In this document: one piece after another, positions 1-6,132 of the stretch
Layout: the number at the start of each line of letters is the position of its first letter
How positions within the stretch are numbered: the stretch's first letter is position 1
From: Alphaproteobacteria bacterium
GTDB lineage: Bacteria; Pseudomonadota; Alphaproteobacteria; Rickettsiales; RI-342
Assembly: GCA_020851915.1 (NCBI GenBank)
Contig: JADZBT010000168.1
Span: 1-9,969, forward strand
Direction: 5' to 3'
DNA length: 9,969 nucleotides
Made by a program: the position numbers and the translations under genes
Notes under the pieces: model-generated
The model's database searches: none
What the model was told of the DNA's origin: nothing
Seen by the model: only the letters and a program-made list of their open reading frames with translations

Positions 1-506
1 TGCGCGAGCCCGGCGAGCGCGCCATCTCGACCCTGCGGCACGTGAAAAGCCGTGGCGGGAATTTCTGGCTCTACGAGCATTTCGACCTCACCCGCATGAG
101 CCTCGACGACCTTATCAAGGAACCGCTGGTACAGGACTGGATGCGCGACTACCAGCTCAAATGGATCGCGGGGGACTTCAATCTCACGAACTTTACCGAA
201 CCGATGATCTTCCAGATACCCAGAATCATGGATGAGGATTTTCTCGAAAAAGGTAAAAAGCGCCTGTCCGGCATCGAATTCGTCGGCATCACCGAACGGT
301 TCGATGAATCGCTGCGCCTGCTGTGTGATACCTTTGGCTGGCCGCGCGAGGAACAGCCCCCTGCCCTTAATCGCAAAGAAGAGCGTCAGGGCGCAGAAGA
401 AGAAGTATCTGAAAAATCTCTGAATATCATACGGTCGCTTACCGAATATGACCGTCGCTTCTATGATTTTGCCTATGCACTCTTCGAAAAACGGCTTAAT
501 AAGTAA
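1..506 (+). CDS. Sulfotransferase-family protein, C-terminal part (5' end outside window)
   Basis: The frame is open from the first complete codon at position 3 to TAA at 504-506, giving about 167 residues of a protein that begins upstream. Visible motifs are REPGERAIS at the very start, which fits the 3'-phosphosulfate-binding RxPxxRxxS element of Golgi-type sulfotransferases, and FVGITERFDESLRLL followed by a C-terminal 'YDRRFYDFA' helix. Both are typical of the bacterial Sulfotransfer_2 family. Members move a sulfuryl group from PAPS to a sugar or other acceptor; the acceptor here cannot be told. The GTG at 42 lies inside the conserved domain and is not the likely start. The neighbour at 577 seems unrelated, with its own promoter just after this stop. 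The family call is from motif memory and is fairly secure; the activity is inferred. Confidence 0.72.
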   Translation, partial: REPGERAISTLRHVKSRGGNFWLYEHFDLTRMSLDDLIKEPLVQDWMRDYQLKWIAGDFNLTNFTEPMIFQIPRIMDEDFLEKGKKRLSGIEFVGITERFDESLRLLCDTFGWPREEQPPALNRKEERQGAEEEVSEKSLNIIRSLTEYDRRFYDFAYALFEKRLNK

Positions 507-511
507 TATTC

Positions 512-540
512 GCGAAGACTCTTTCGCATTCACTCGTATC
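512..540 (+). promoter_or_regulatory. Candidate ECF-sigma promoter, copy A (GCGAAG-N17-CGTATC)
   Basis: GCGAAG at 512-517 (-35) and CGTATC at 535-540 (-10) are 17 bases apart and lie 36 bases before the ATG at 577. The same boxes, plus GACTYTTTC after the -35 and GTACG three bases after CGTATCA, recur at identical spacing at 2524-2552 before another secreted-protein gene. The local order fits control by the sigma factor encoded at 1154. Small dyads overlap it: GCGAA-N6-TTCGC (512-527) and CGTA-N7-TACG (535-549). An activator or repressor site therefore cannot be excluded. The match between copies is seen; the sigma assignment is inferred. Confidence 0.62.
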
Positions 541-576
541 ACCTGTACGGCCATATTCATTCTGAGGGAGAATTCT

Positions 577-1128
577 ATGAAGAAGCTACTTGCGACCACG
601 GCGATGGTATTGATGCTTTCCGGTGTTCCGGCTCTGGCGGAGGACGGCGATAAAGCACCGCCCGCCGATGGACATGGCGGCCATCACATGATGGAAAAGA
701 TGGAGAAATGGAAAGAGCGTCAGGAGGCGTTGTACTCCAAACTGCCCGACGATAAGGCCGCATCCGCAAAGAAACTGAAAGAAGAATTGCGCGCCACCCG
801 CAAGGAGAACCGCGAACAGTGCAAGGCATTGCGAGAGGAAGCCAAAGCCCTCCTGACTGCGGAAACATTCGATAAATCCGCTTATCTGGCCAAGATGGCG
901 GAAATACAGGCGAAACATGCGGCCAACTACAAGGCACGCGATGAAAAGATCGCCGAGCTGGCCACCCAGATGAACGCCGAGGAACGTAAAGTGCTCGCCG
1001 ACCTGTTCGCATCTCACAAAATGAAGATGCGCCATAAAGGCAAGATGAGCGGCATGATGGATGGCGATGACGAAGATAAAGGCGAGGTCGTACCTCCGTC
1101 GAATGACGACGACCGCGACGAAGAATAA
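577..1128 (+). CDS. Soluble periplasmic Spy/CpxP-like heavy-metal-resistance protein
   Basis: This 183-residue protein has a clear signal peptide (residues 1-21, cleavage likely after ALA). A His/Met-rich segment follows at 32-45 (DGHGGHHMMEKMEK), then long charged helices and a second Met/His/Lys-rich patch at 148-162 before a very acidic tail. The block from about 78 to 145 (KENREQCKALREEAKALLTAETFDKSAY ... AEERKVLADLF, written here in pieces) aligns with the anchored sensor at 2039 and fits the Metal_resist/Spy/CpxP superfamily of periplasmic chaperones and metal sensors. The ATG at 577 is chosen because GAGGGAG (564-570) stands just upstream and it opens a perfect signal peptide; an in-frame ATG at 448 would put the promoter inside the gene and lie within the preceding gene. 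It probably binds metal or unfolded proteins in the periplasm and is first in the sigma-factor operon. Confidence 0.8.
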   Translation: MKKLLATTAMVLMLSGVPALAEDGDKAPPADGHGGHHMMEKMEKWKERQEALYSKLPDDKAASAKKLKEELRATRKENREQCKALREEAKALLTAETFDKSAYLAKMAEIQAKHAANYKARDEKIAELATQMNAEERKVLADLFASHKMKMRHKGKMSGMMDGDDEDKGEVVPPSNDDDRDEE

Positions 1129-1142
1129 CCCTCCCCTGGGTT
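1127..1142 (+). other. Small hairpin between the Spy-like gene and the sigma gene
   Basis: AACCC (1127-1131) and GGGTT (1138-1142) can pair around the six-base loop TCCCCT. The hairpin starts in the stop codon of the Spy-like gene and ends just before the AGGTAAGG ribosome site of the sigma gene. There is no T-run, so it is not a standard terminator. It could protect the upstream mRNA or lower sigma expression relative to the abundant periplasmic protein. This is weak evidence from a five-base-pair stem. Confidence 0.25.
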
Positions 1143-1153
1143 AGGTAAGGCAA

Positions 1154-1729
1154 ATGGCGGCGGGCTGGCCAGACAAGGATGACCACGAATTACTGGCCCT
1201 CTTACGGGATGGCAGCCACGCCGCCTTTGCTGAGTTAGTACATCGCCACAGCGACCGCTTCTACCGGCTGGCCTACCGCTACATGCGGCAACGGGAGGCT
1301 GCGGAGGACATCGTGCAGGACGCGTTCCTGAAACTCTGGACGCACCCGGATCAATGGCAGCCGGGACATAACACCCGCTTCACAACCTGGTTCTACCGGG
1401 TAGTGATCAATCTCTGCCTCGACGTGCAGAAGAAGAAATCCCCGCTGCCGCTGGCAGAGGAATTTGAGGTGGCAGACGACACACAGGCCGCGCAGGACGA
1501 TGCGCTCATCGAGCGGCAGGAACATGCCGCGCTGGAGGCCGCCATCGCCGCGCTTCCGGAGCGACAATACACCGCGCTCAACCTGTGCTTCGTCAACGAC
1601 CTGAGCAATCAGGAAGCGGCGGAAGTGATGGGGCTAACGCTCAAGGCGCTGCAATCGCTCATCATGCGCGCCAAGGCGGCGCTCAAGGAACAACTGAAAC
1701 CCGTAAAGGGAGAACAACGCTATGGATGA
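1154..1729 (+). CDS. ECF-family RNA polymerase sigma factor
   Basis: This 191-residue protein has the two-domain layout of group 4 (ECF) sigma factors. Sigma-2 spans about residues 21-95, with the EDIVQDAFLKLW core (51-62) that contacts the polymerase clamp, followed by a TRFTTWFYRVVINLCLD segment (74-90) for -10 recognition. Sigma-4 spans about 132-182, with LPERQ, SNQEAAEVMG and the helix LKALQSLIMRAKAAL for -35 binding. The ATG at 1154 is preceded by AGGTAAGG (1143-1150). The stop TGA (1727-1729) lies inside the next gene, which starts at 1722. That overlap suggests translational coupling to the putative anti-sigma gene, the usual arrangement for ECF pairs. Gene order resembles the nickel/cobalt CnrH-CnrY-CnrX type systems, though the order and the signal need not be the same. 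Confidence 0.93.
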   Translation: MAAGWPDKDDHELLALLRDGSHAAFAELVHRHSDRFYRLAYRYMRQREAAEDIVQDAFLKLWTHPDQWQPGHNTRFTTWFYRVVINLCLDVQKKKSPLPLAEEFEVADDTQAAQDDALIERQEHAALEAAIAALPERQYTALNLCFVNDLSNQEAAEVMGLTLKALQSLIMRAKAALKEQLKPVKGEQRYG

Positions 1730-2042
1730 CATGGACAGCACACTGGAATTATTGCTGCGTTCGCGCAAGGTGGAGCCTCCCCGCCCCGGCATGGCGGAGC
1801 GAATCATCATGGCCGCGCACGCGACACCACAGCGTGTTCGCGTGCCGTTCGGCGTATGGCTCCAGCGCCTCTGCGCGGAGTTCTATATGCCGCGCCCGGC
1901 CTTCGCCTTCGCGATGCTGTTGCTGATCGGATTCATCACCGGCCTCGGCGTTCCCGTCGACATGGATACGGATGAGAACGGCATCTCGCAACCGGCAAGC
2001 CTACAGGACTTTCTGTACCCCGAAGAGGATAGCGCATTATGA
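1722..2042 (+). CDS. Putative single-pass membrane anti-sigma factor
   Basis: This 106-residue protein has a cytosolic N-terminal part of about 57 residues, one hydrophobic helix at about 60-78 (AFAFAMLLLIGFITGL), and a short acidic periplasmic tail ending in EEDSAL. No known anti-sigma domain (such as a zinc-binding HxxxCxxC) is visible. The call rests on topology and position: its start overlaps the sigma gene by 8 bases and its stop overlaps the sensor gene by 4 (ATGA at 2039-2042). Short proteins of this shape, such as CnrY, hold the sigma factor at the membrane through the N-terminal segment; here residues 15-35 (KVEPPRPGMAERIIMAAH) are a candidate binding helix. Function is inferred. 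Confidence 0.68.
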   Translation: MDDMDSTLELLLRSRKVEPPRPGMAERIIMAAHATPQRVRVPFGVWLQRLCAEFYMPRPAFAFAMLLLIGFITGLGVPVDMDTDENGISQPASLQDFLYPEEDSAL

Positions 2043-2524
2043 GCCCACGTCTGAAAACCATATTTTTTGCCTCCCTCCTGCTGAACGTCGTGCTGGCGGG
2101 CGTCGTGCTGGGCATGGCCTCGGGCCATATGGGCCGAAAGTGGCATGATTCGCATGACCAGTCCGCGCTGGAATCACTCCCGCCAGAAACGCAGAAATTG
2201 TTTGAATCCACCATAGAGAAGGCCCGCACTGACAATCGGCAGATATGGAAACAGATGCGGGAACTGCGCGAGGAAACACTGCATATACTGCAAGCGGATA
2301 GTTTCGATGCCGCCGCTTACCAGCAGCAAATGGACAGGATGCGAGAATTGCGTGATCAGGCGATGCAGCACAAGGCGGATGCCGTGAAGGAACTGGCGGG
2401 CGCGCTCCCCGCTGACCAACGCGCCAAGCTCGCCGACATGCTGTCCCGCCCGCATGGTCGCTCCGACTGGAGACAGTGCGATAAGCGCGCCGGGGACAAT
2501 AATTCTCCCGTATCGCAGAATTAG
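2039..2524 (+). CDS. Membrane-anchored periplasmic metal/stress sensor, CnrX/Spy-like
   Basis: This 161-residue protein has an N-terminal uncleaved-looking anchor (residues 7-27, IFFASLLLNVVLAGVVLG) followed by a periplasmic helical domain. The segment just after the anchor carries His and Met residues (GHMGRKWHDSHD, 29-40). The helix at 98-115 has Met99?-type residues and His111 (MDRMRELRDQAMQHK), and ALPADQRAKLADML closes the fold. The layout matches Metal_resist-family sensors such as CnrX, whose ligands also lie after the anchor and in a later helix. It aligns with the soluble protein at 577 (DNR...FD..AY...M). Its ATG lies in the stop codon of the putative anti-sigma gene, suggesting the two act as a complex. 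The signal could be a metal or misfolded protein; the sequence does not settle it. The tail after about 139 is low-complexity and polar. Confidence 0.77.
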   Translation: MSPRLKTIFFASLLLNVVLAGVVLGMASGHMGRKWHDSHDQSALESLPPETQKLFESTIEKARTDNRQIWKQMRELREETLHILQADSFDAAAYQQQMDRMRELRDQAMQHKADAVKELAGALPADQRAKLADMLSRPHGRSDWRQCDKRAGDNNSPVSQN

Positions 2525-2552
2525 CGAAGACTTTTTCTTCGGGGTTCGTATC
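2524..2552 (+). promoter_or_regulatory. Candidate ECF-sigma promoter, copy B (GCGAAG-N17-CGTATC)
   Basis: GCGAAG (2524-2529) and CGTATC (2547-2552), 17 bases apart, repeat the element at 512-540. Over 39 aligned bases 26 are identical without gaps, and the differences cluster in the spacer. The -35 starts at the last base of the sensor gene's stop codon; the -10 ends 35 bases before the ATG at 2588. Two dyads overlap it: CGAAGA-N5-TCTTCG (2525-2541) and TTCGTA-N7-TACGAA (2545-2563). The first might also act as a weak terminator for the sensor operon, but it lacks a following T-run. Confidence 0.62.
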
Positions 2553-2587
2553 AGAGGTACGAATAACCAAGAACCGGAGTCCCCGAG

Positions 2588-3121
2588 ATGAAATCCTCTT
2601 TCCTCCTTCCCGCGATGGCGTTGCTGGCTTCTGTCGTGACATCCCCTGCCGCGCAGGCGTCAGCAACGTCTTACTGCCGCGAATTCAACCGCGACATCGT
2701 CATCGACGGGCGCATGCAGGCCGGATACGGCATCGCCTGCCTGCAACCCGATGGAAGCTGGGAAATACAGCCATCGGCGCAGACACTGCCCTATCCGAGG
2801 AACGATAATGTCGTGATCTACGAGCAGCCGACCACCCGTTACGTCACCACCACGCGCCGGGTGGATTATGTGGATCCCTCCCCGCTCTTAGGAGCGGTTG
2901 CACTGGGTTCGATCTGGTGGGGCTGGAATAGCTATGACCATCACCGCCGCCATGATTACGGGTATCATCATCGCCATGACCATAATTGTAGGCACGACCG
3001 GGATTACGGCAGCAGATGGGATCGCGACCGCGATCACCGCGACCATCGGGGCCACGACCGCTGGGATCGCGGCAACCATCGCGGATGGGACAAGCCCAGC
3101 CGTTACAGCTATAATCGTTAG
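2588..3121 (+). CDS. Secreted protein with His/Asp/Arg-rich C-terminal tail
   Basis: This 177-residue protein begins with a signal peptide (about 1-25, ending AQA). Residues 29-60 form the small domain YCREF-x-RDIVIDG...YGIACLQPDGSWEI with Cys30 and Cys51, probably a disulfide pair. That domain recurs at the C-terminus of alphaproteobacterial surface-antigen-like proteins. A hydrophobic, Gly/Trp-containing stretch (99-114) follows, then a tail (117-168) with 12 histidines and many Asp and Arg residues in degenerate DHR/HDR units. The tail could bind divalent metal or polyanions. GGAG at 2576-2579 sets the start. It has its own copy of the ECF-type promoter, so it probably belongs to the regulon of the sigma gene at 1154. 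RcnB-like proteins share the small, secreted, basic-acidic style, but I see no firm homology. Confidence 0.75.
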   Translation: MKSSFLLPAMALLASVVTSPAAQASATSYCREFNRDIVIDGRMQAGYGIACLQPDGSWEIQPSAQTLPYPRNDNVVIYEQPTTRYVTTTRRVDYVDPSPLLGAVALGSIWWGWNSYDHHRRHDYGYHHRHDHNCRHDRDYGSRWDRDRDHRDHRGHDRWDRGNHRGWDKPSRYSYNR

Positions 3122-3134
3122 GCGTTAGGTTCGC

Positions 3135-3650
3135 TCAATGCACCTGTGCAAGGATCGGCGCAGGCATTGCGGCATGGCGGATGCGTGACAATACCTCACG
3201 CATCCGGGTGGATGCACAGGGTTTGGTGATATATGCAGGCACGTACAAATTATCTATCTTGCGTGCGTACTCAAAATTCTCATGGCCGCTGATGATGATT
3301 ACGGGGATGGCCCGGAATGCGGTGCGCGATTTGGCCAGTTCCTCCAGCACGTCGAATCCGCCCATCCGCTGCATTCCCATATCCAGCAGGATGACATCCG
3401 GCAATCGCCCAAGTCGGCGCTGATTCAGGTAAGGGATCACCTCCTCGCCGCTGCGGAGGATGTGCAGTGCATAGGGCATACCTGTCATATCCAGCGCGGT
3501 GCGGGTGAACACCACATCGCTATGGGCGTCCTCCACCAGCAGGATGTCCACGGGCTGGTCGCCCGGGTTCGCACGACGCAAGAGCATCGAGGCGATCTCT
3601 TCGTCCGTTCGTATCCGGTGCGCCGTCGCGGTATTCACATTGCCAAACAT
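3135..3650 (-). CDS. Single-domain response regulator (Rcp1/CheY-like receiver)
   Basis: This 171-residue protein is essentially one receiver domain at about residues 34-158. The acidic pair E40-D41 (ILLVEDAHSD), phospho-acceptor Asp90 (VILLDMGM), Ser121 (IIISGHE) and Lys143 (ITKPC) are all present, so it should be phosphorylated. There is no output domain. The 'VEDAHSD...' and 'RSGEEVIPYL' patterns fit the Rcp1-type receivers usually paired with bacteriophytochrome or other hybrid kinases. The 33-residue N-terminal extension is unusual; the start at 3650 is supported by AGGGAG (3657-3662) six bases upstream, although Met22 is possible. No histidine kinase lies in the window. Its stop is 13 bases from the convergent secreted-protein gene. 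Confidence 0.88.
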   Translation of the reverse strand: MFGNVNTATAHRIRTDEEIASMLLRRANPGDQPVDILLVEDAHSDVVFTRTALDMTGMPYALHILRSGEEVIPYLNQRRLGRLPDVILLDMGMQRMGGFDVLEELAKSRTAFRAIPVIIISGHENFEYARKIDNLYVPAYITKPCASTRMREVLSRIRHAAMPAPILAQVH

Positions 3651-3741
3651 AGCGATCTCCCTGTGGCAGTTTCGGCTTATTCAAGCTCTTACCTCCCATT
3701 ATCGCCCCGAAAAGTTAAAAATTTAATAAAATGCCATCCAA

Positions 3742-3770
3742 ATTTTATGAAAACTTTAGATAATAAGCAA
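3742..3770 (-). promoter_or_regulatory. Candidate sigma-70 promoter for the response regulator
   Basis: Read on the - strand, TTGCTT (3765-3770) and TAAAAT (3742-3747) are 17 bases apart, a good -10 and a weak -35. It sits in an AT-rich 161-base gap (3651-3811) that also holds the end of the ybdD transcript. I see no GC-rich terminator stem there. The predicted leader to the ATG at 3650 would be about 85 bases. Confidence 0.35.
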
Positions 3771-3811
3771 TACCATATTGATTTATAACATTTTTTATGG
3801 TCGCAGCGCAC

Positions 3812-3997
3812 CTAGCAACAGCGGTTGATCCGACTCCAACGCTCTTGTTGGCGGGTATGAAAGAACTCACGACGGCTCATTGGAACGGCATGCGGATGGT
3901 GGGAAGCAAGGTGCTGGCGGTAGTCATCATAAGCACTGTCGCCGTTATACAGGGCGACGAGTTTTTTTACATTCTGCCACAATGCCCGCAGCGTCAT
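3812..3997 (-). CDS. ybdD: YbdD/YjiX-family small protein, CstA partner
   Basis: This 61-residue protein starts MTLRALWQNVKKLVALYNG and has the family signature D-DY-x-x-H (YDDYRQHLASHHPH) followed by MSRREFF-x-x-RQ-x-x-R. It ends in the characteristic RCC, with two cysteines as the last residues. The family is usually about 65 residues and is encoded directly after CstA or BtsT carriers. The ATG at 3997 is chosen because it overlaps the cstA stop as ATGA (3994-3997); the longer frame from 4114 would run 120 bases into cstA and add residues foreign to the family. YbdD-type proteins are thought to be needed for the activity of the CstA-type transporter. That role is from family knowledge. Confidence 0.88.
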   Translation of the reverse strand: MTLRALWQNVKKLVALYNGDSAYDDYRQHLASHHPHAVPMSRREFFHTRQQERWSRINRCC

Positions 3998-6063
3998 ACG
4001 GCCCCCACCGGAAGCGTCAGGTGCGCCTCTTCGGACGAAGGTAGCGTCTTTTGTCCACGCAAAGTGCGTAGGCATACGCGCGCGCCGTCGAGCATCACGA
4101 TCCACAGGATGCACAGGAATATGAGCGCCAGCACTCCTACCAGATTCTGGTTGAAAGCGAGTTGCCCGGCGATAGCTGCTTTTTCGGGCGGGAGAGTCCC
4201 GGCGGCCAGTTGTGCCAGCCAGTCACGCGCACCCGCGAAAAAGCCCATCTTCGGATTCGGGCTGAAGCATTTTTCCAGCACGGCGGTGGTGGTGATGGTC
4301 GCGATCCACGCCAGTGGCAGCAGCGTCACCCACGCATGGCGTGCCTTCCCCGATTTCACCAGCATCACGGTCGCCGCCGACAGCGCGATTCCCGCCAGCA
4401 TCTGGTTCGACATGCCGAACAGCGGCCAGAGGATATTCACGCCCCCATTGGGATCCGTCACGCCGACATAGAGGAAATACCCCCACGCCCCCACCACCAG
4501 CGCGCTGCTCACGATGACCGCCGGATACCACGACTGCCGTCCCAGCGGCGCATAGATATGTTTCAGCAGATCCTGAAGCATGAAGCGCCCGACGCGCGTC
4601 CCGGCGTCGAGCGTGGTGAGGATGAACACCGCCTCGAACATGATAGCGAAGTGATACCACAACGCCAGCATATGCTGCCCGAACGCCGTACCGAAGATGC
4701 TCGCCATGCCCACCGCCAGCGACGGCGCACCGCCGGTGCGGGCGAACAGCGTCTGCTCCCCCATCGCGCTGGCGAGCGCATTCATCTGTTCCGCCGTCAC
4801 GGGGAATCCCCATCCGGTGATGGTGGAGGTCGCCTCCGCTGCGGTCACTCCGACCGCAGCCGCAGGCACGTTGATGGCAAAATATACTCCGGGGTCCAGC
4901 ACGCAGGCGGCGATCATCGCCATCACGGCGACGAAGGACTCCAGCAGCATGCTGCCATAGCCGATCATGCGGATGTCGCGTTCATTGGAAATGATCTTGG
5001 GCGTCGTGCCTGAGGAGATCAGCGAATGGAACCCGGAGATCGCGCCGCAAGCGATGGTAATGAACACGAACGGGAACACATTGCCGCTGAACACCGGCCC
5101 CGTTCCATCCACGAATTGCGTAAGTGCAGGCATGTGGATGTCCGGTTGCAACAGAATGATGGCGACCGCCAGCAGAGATATGGTCCCCAATTTGAGAAAC
5201 GTGGAAAGATAATCGCGCGGCGCCAGCAACAGCCACACGGGCAGCACGGCGGCGGCAAATCCATAGAATATCACACACCATGCGAGGAATAGCCCCTCGC
5301 GGTCGAACAACGGCCCGAGCGTGGGATGATTCTGCACCCACTCGCCCCCCATCACCGCGCCGAGGAATAACGCCACGCCGATAATGGTGGCTTCAAGCAC
5401 CCTCCCGGGACGCAAATGGTGCAGGTAGACGCCCACCAGCATGGCGATAGGAATGGTGGCCGCCACCGTGAAACTTCCCCATGGGCTATGCGCGAGCGCC
5501 TTCACCACCACCAGACCCAATACCGAAATGAGTATTATCATAATGGCGATCGTGCCGAGGATGGCCGCGAAGCCGCTGATGGCCCCCAGCTCGTCACGCA
5601 ACATCTGGCCGAGGCTGCGCCCGCCGCGCCGCGTCGAGCAGAACAGGATGATCATATCCTGCACGCAACCGCCGACCACCGCGCCCAGAATGATCCATAA
5701 TGTCCCCGGCAGGTATCCGAACTGCGCCGCCAGCGTCGGGCCGATGAGCGGGCCCGGCCCGGCGATGGCCGCAAAATGATGCCCAAACACCACCCAGCGG
5801 TTGGTAGGCACATAATCCCGCCCATCCTGTATGCGCCATGCCGGGGTGGAGCGGGTGGGGTCGAGCACCAGTACTCTGGCGGCGATCCACGCGCTGTAGA
5901 AACGATAGGCCACCAGTTGAGTGCAGACGGCAGCGACCACGAACCACAGCGAAGAGATCTCCTCCCCCCGGTGCAACGCGATACCTCCCAGCGCCGACGC
6001 CCCAATGATTCCGACCAGCCCCCACAGCACCCAGACGCCCACGCGCCGCGATAATTCCGACAT
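3994..6063 (-). CDS. cstA: Carbon starvation protein CstA, inner-membrane transporter
   Basis: This 689-residue polytopic protein is close to the usual length of about 700. Its CstA hallmarks are the block FGHHFAAIAGPGPLIGP (residues 93-109), then YLPGTLW and QD-x-x-x-LF-x-STRR; SSGTTPK in the middle; and FILTTLDAGTR plus the LFGMSNQMLA helix near the C-terminus. More than a dozen hydrophobic segments are evident. Characterised CstA/BtsT proteins import pyruvate, and peptide uptake has also been reported; substrate here is inferred. A ribosome site AGGGA (6072-6076) lies eight bases before the ATG at 6063. ybdD follows with a 4-base overlap, forming a two-gene operon. The two neighbouring operons appear unrelated in function. 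Confidence 0.96.
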   Translation of the reverse strand: MSELSRRVGVWVLWGLVGIIGASALGGIALHRGEEISSLWFVVAAVCTQLVAYRFYSAWIAARVLVLDPTRSTPAWRIQDGRDYVPTNRWVVFGHHFAAIAGPGPLIGPTLAAQFGYLPGTLWIILGAVVGGCVQDMIILFCSTRRGGRSLGQMLRDELGAISGFAAILGTIAIMIILISVLGLVVVKALAHSPWGSFTVAATIPIAMLVGVYLHHLRPGRVLEATIIGVALFLGAVMGGEWVQNHPTLGPLFDREGLFLAWCVIFYGFAAAVLPVWLLLAPRDYLSTFLKLGTISLLAVAIILLQPDIHMPALTQFVDGTGPVFSGNVFPFVFITIACGAISGFHSLISSGTTPKIISNERDIRMIGYGSMLLESFVAVMAMIAACVLDPGVYFAINVPAAAVGVTAAEATSTITGWGFPVTAEQMNALASAMGEQTLFARTGGAPSLAVGMASIFGTAFGQHMLALWYHFAIMFEAVFILTTLDAGTRVGRFMLQDLLKHIYAPLGRQSWYPAVIVSSALVVGAWGYFLYVGVTDPNGGVNILWPLFGMSNQMLAGIALSAATVMLVKSGKARHAWVTLLPLAWIATITTTAVLEKCFSPNPKMGFFAGARDWLAQLAAGTLPPEKAAIAGQLAFNQNLVGVLALIFLCILWIVMLDGARVCLRTLRGQKTLPSSEEAHLTLPVGAV

Positions 6064-6074
6064 AGCTTATATCC

Positions 6075-6094
6075 CTGTTTTTATTGAGAAACAG
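6075..6094. promoter_or_regulatory. Inverted repeat CTGTTT-N8-AAACAG upstream of cstA
   Basis: CTGTTT (6075-6080) and AAACAG (6089-6094) are perfect inverted halves around eight bases, between the cstA ribosome site and the candidate -10. The outer parts CCCTGT (6073-6078) and ACAGGG (6104-6109) form a second, nested dyad around the promoter. This could be an operator at the transcription start or an mRNA hairpin near the ribosome site. No known factor is assigned. Confidence 0.4.
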
Positions 6095-6121
6095 TTTTAG
6101 GCGACAGGGGGAATTTGTCAA
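6094..6121 (-). promoter_or_regulatory. Candidate sigma-70 promoter of cstA-ybdD
   Basis: On the - strand a perfect TTGACA (6116-6121) is followed after 16 bases by TAAAAC (6094-6099). The start site would fall near 6088, leaving a leader of about 25 bases. The -10 is imperfect and touches the inverted repeat at 6075-6094, so repression or activation at that site is plausible. Confidence 0.5.
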
Positions 6122-6132
6122 AATAAAACGCG

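Noticed and set aside
448..576. Upstream extension of the Spy-like gene to an ATG at 448
   Set aside because: It overlaps the sulfotransferase gene, contains the candidate promoter and adds residues before an evident signal peptide at 577.
3122..3160. Terminator between the convergent His-rich and receiver genes
   Set aside because: Only a short palindrome (GCACCTGTGC, 3138-3147) is present, without a T-run; too weak to call.
3282..3788. 168-codon + strand frame over the response regulator
   Set aside because: It mirrors the receiver domain and runs into the AT-rich intergenic region; no motif of its own.
3998..4114. Longer ybdD start at 4114
   Set aside because: It lies inside cstA in another frame; the YbdD family begins at the MTLRALW methionine at 3997.
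3797..5013. Long + strand frames opposite ybdD and cstA
   Set aside because: No ribosome site or recognisable domain; they mirror conserved cstA/ybdD codons.
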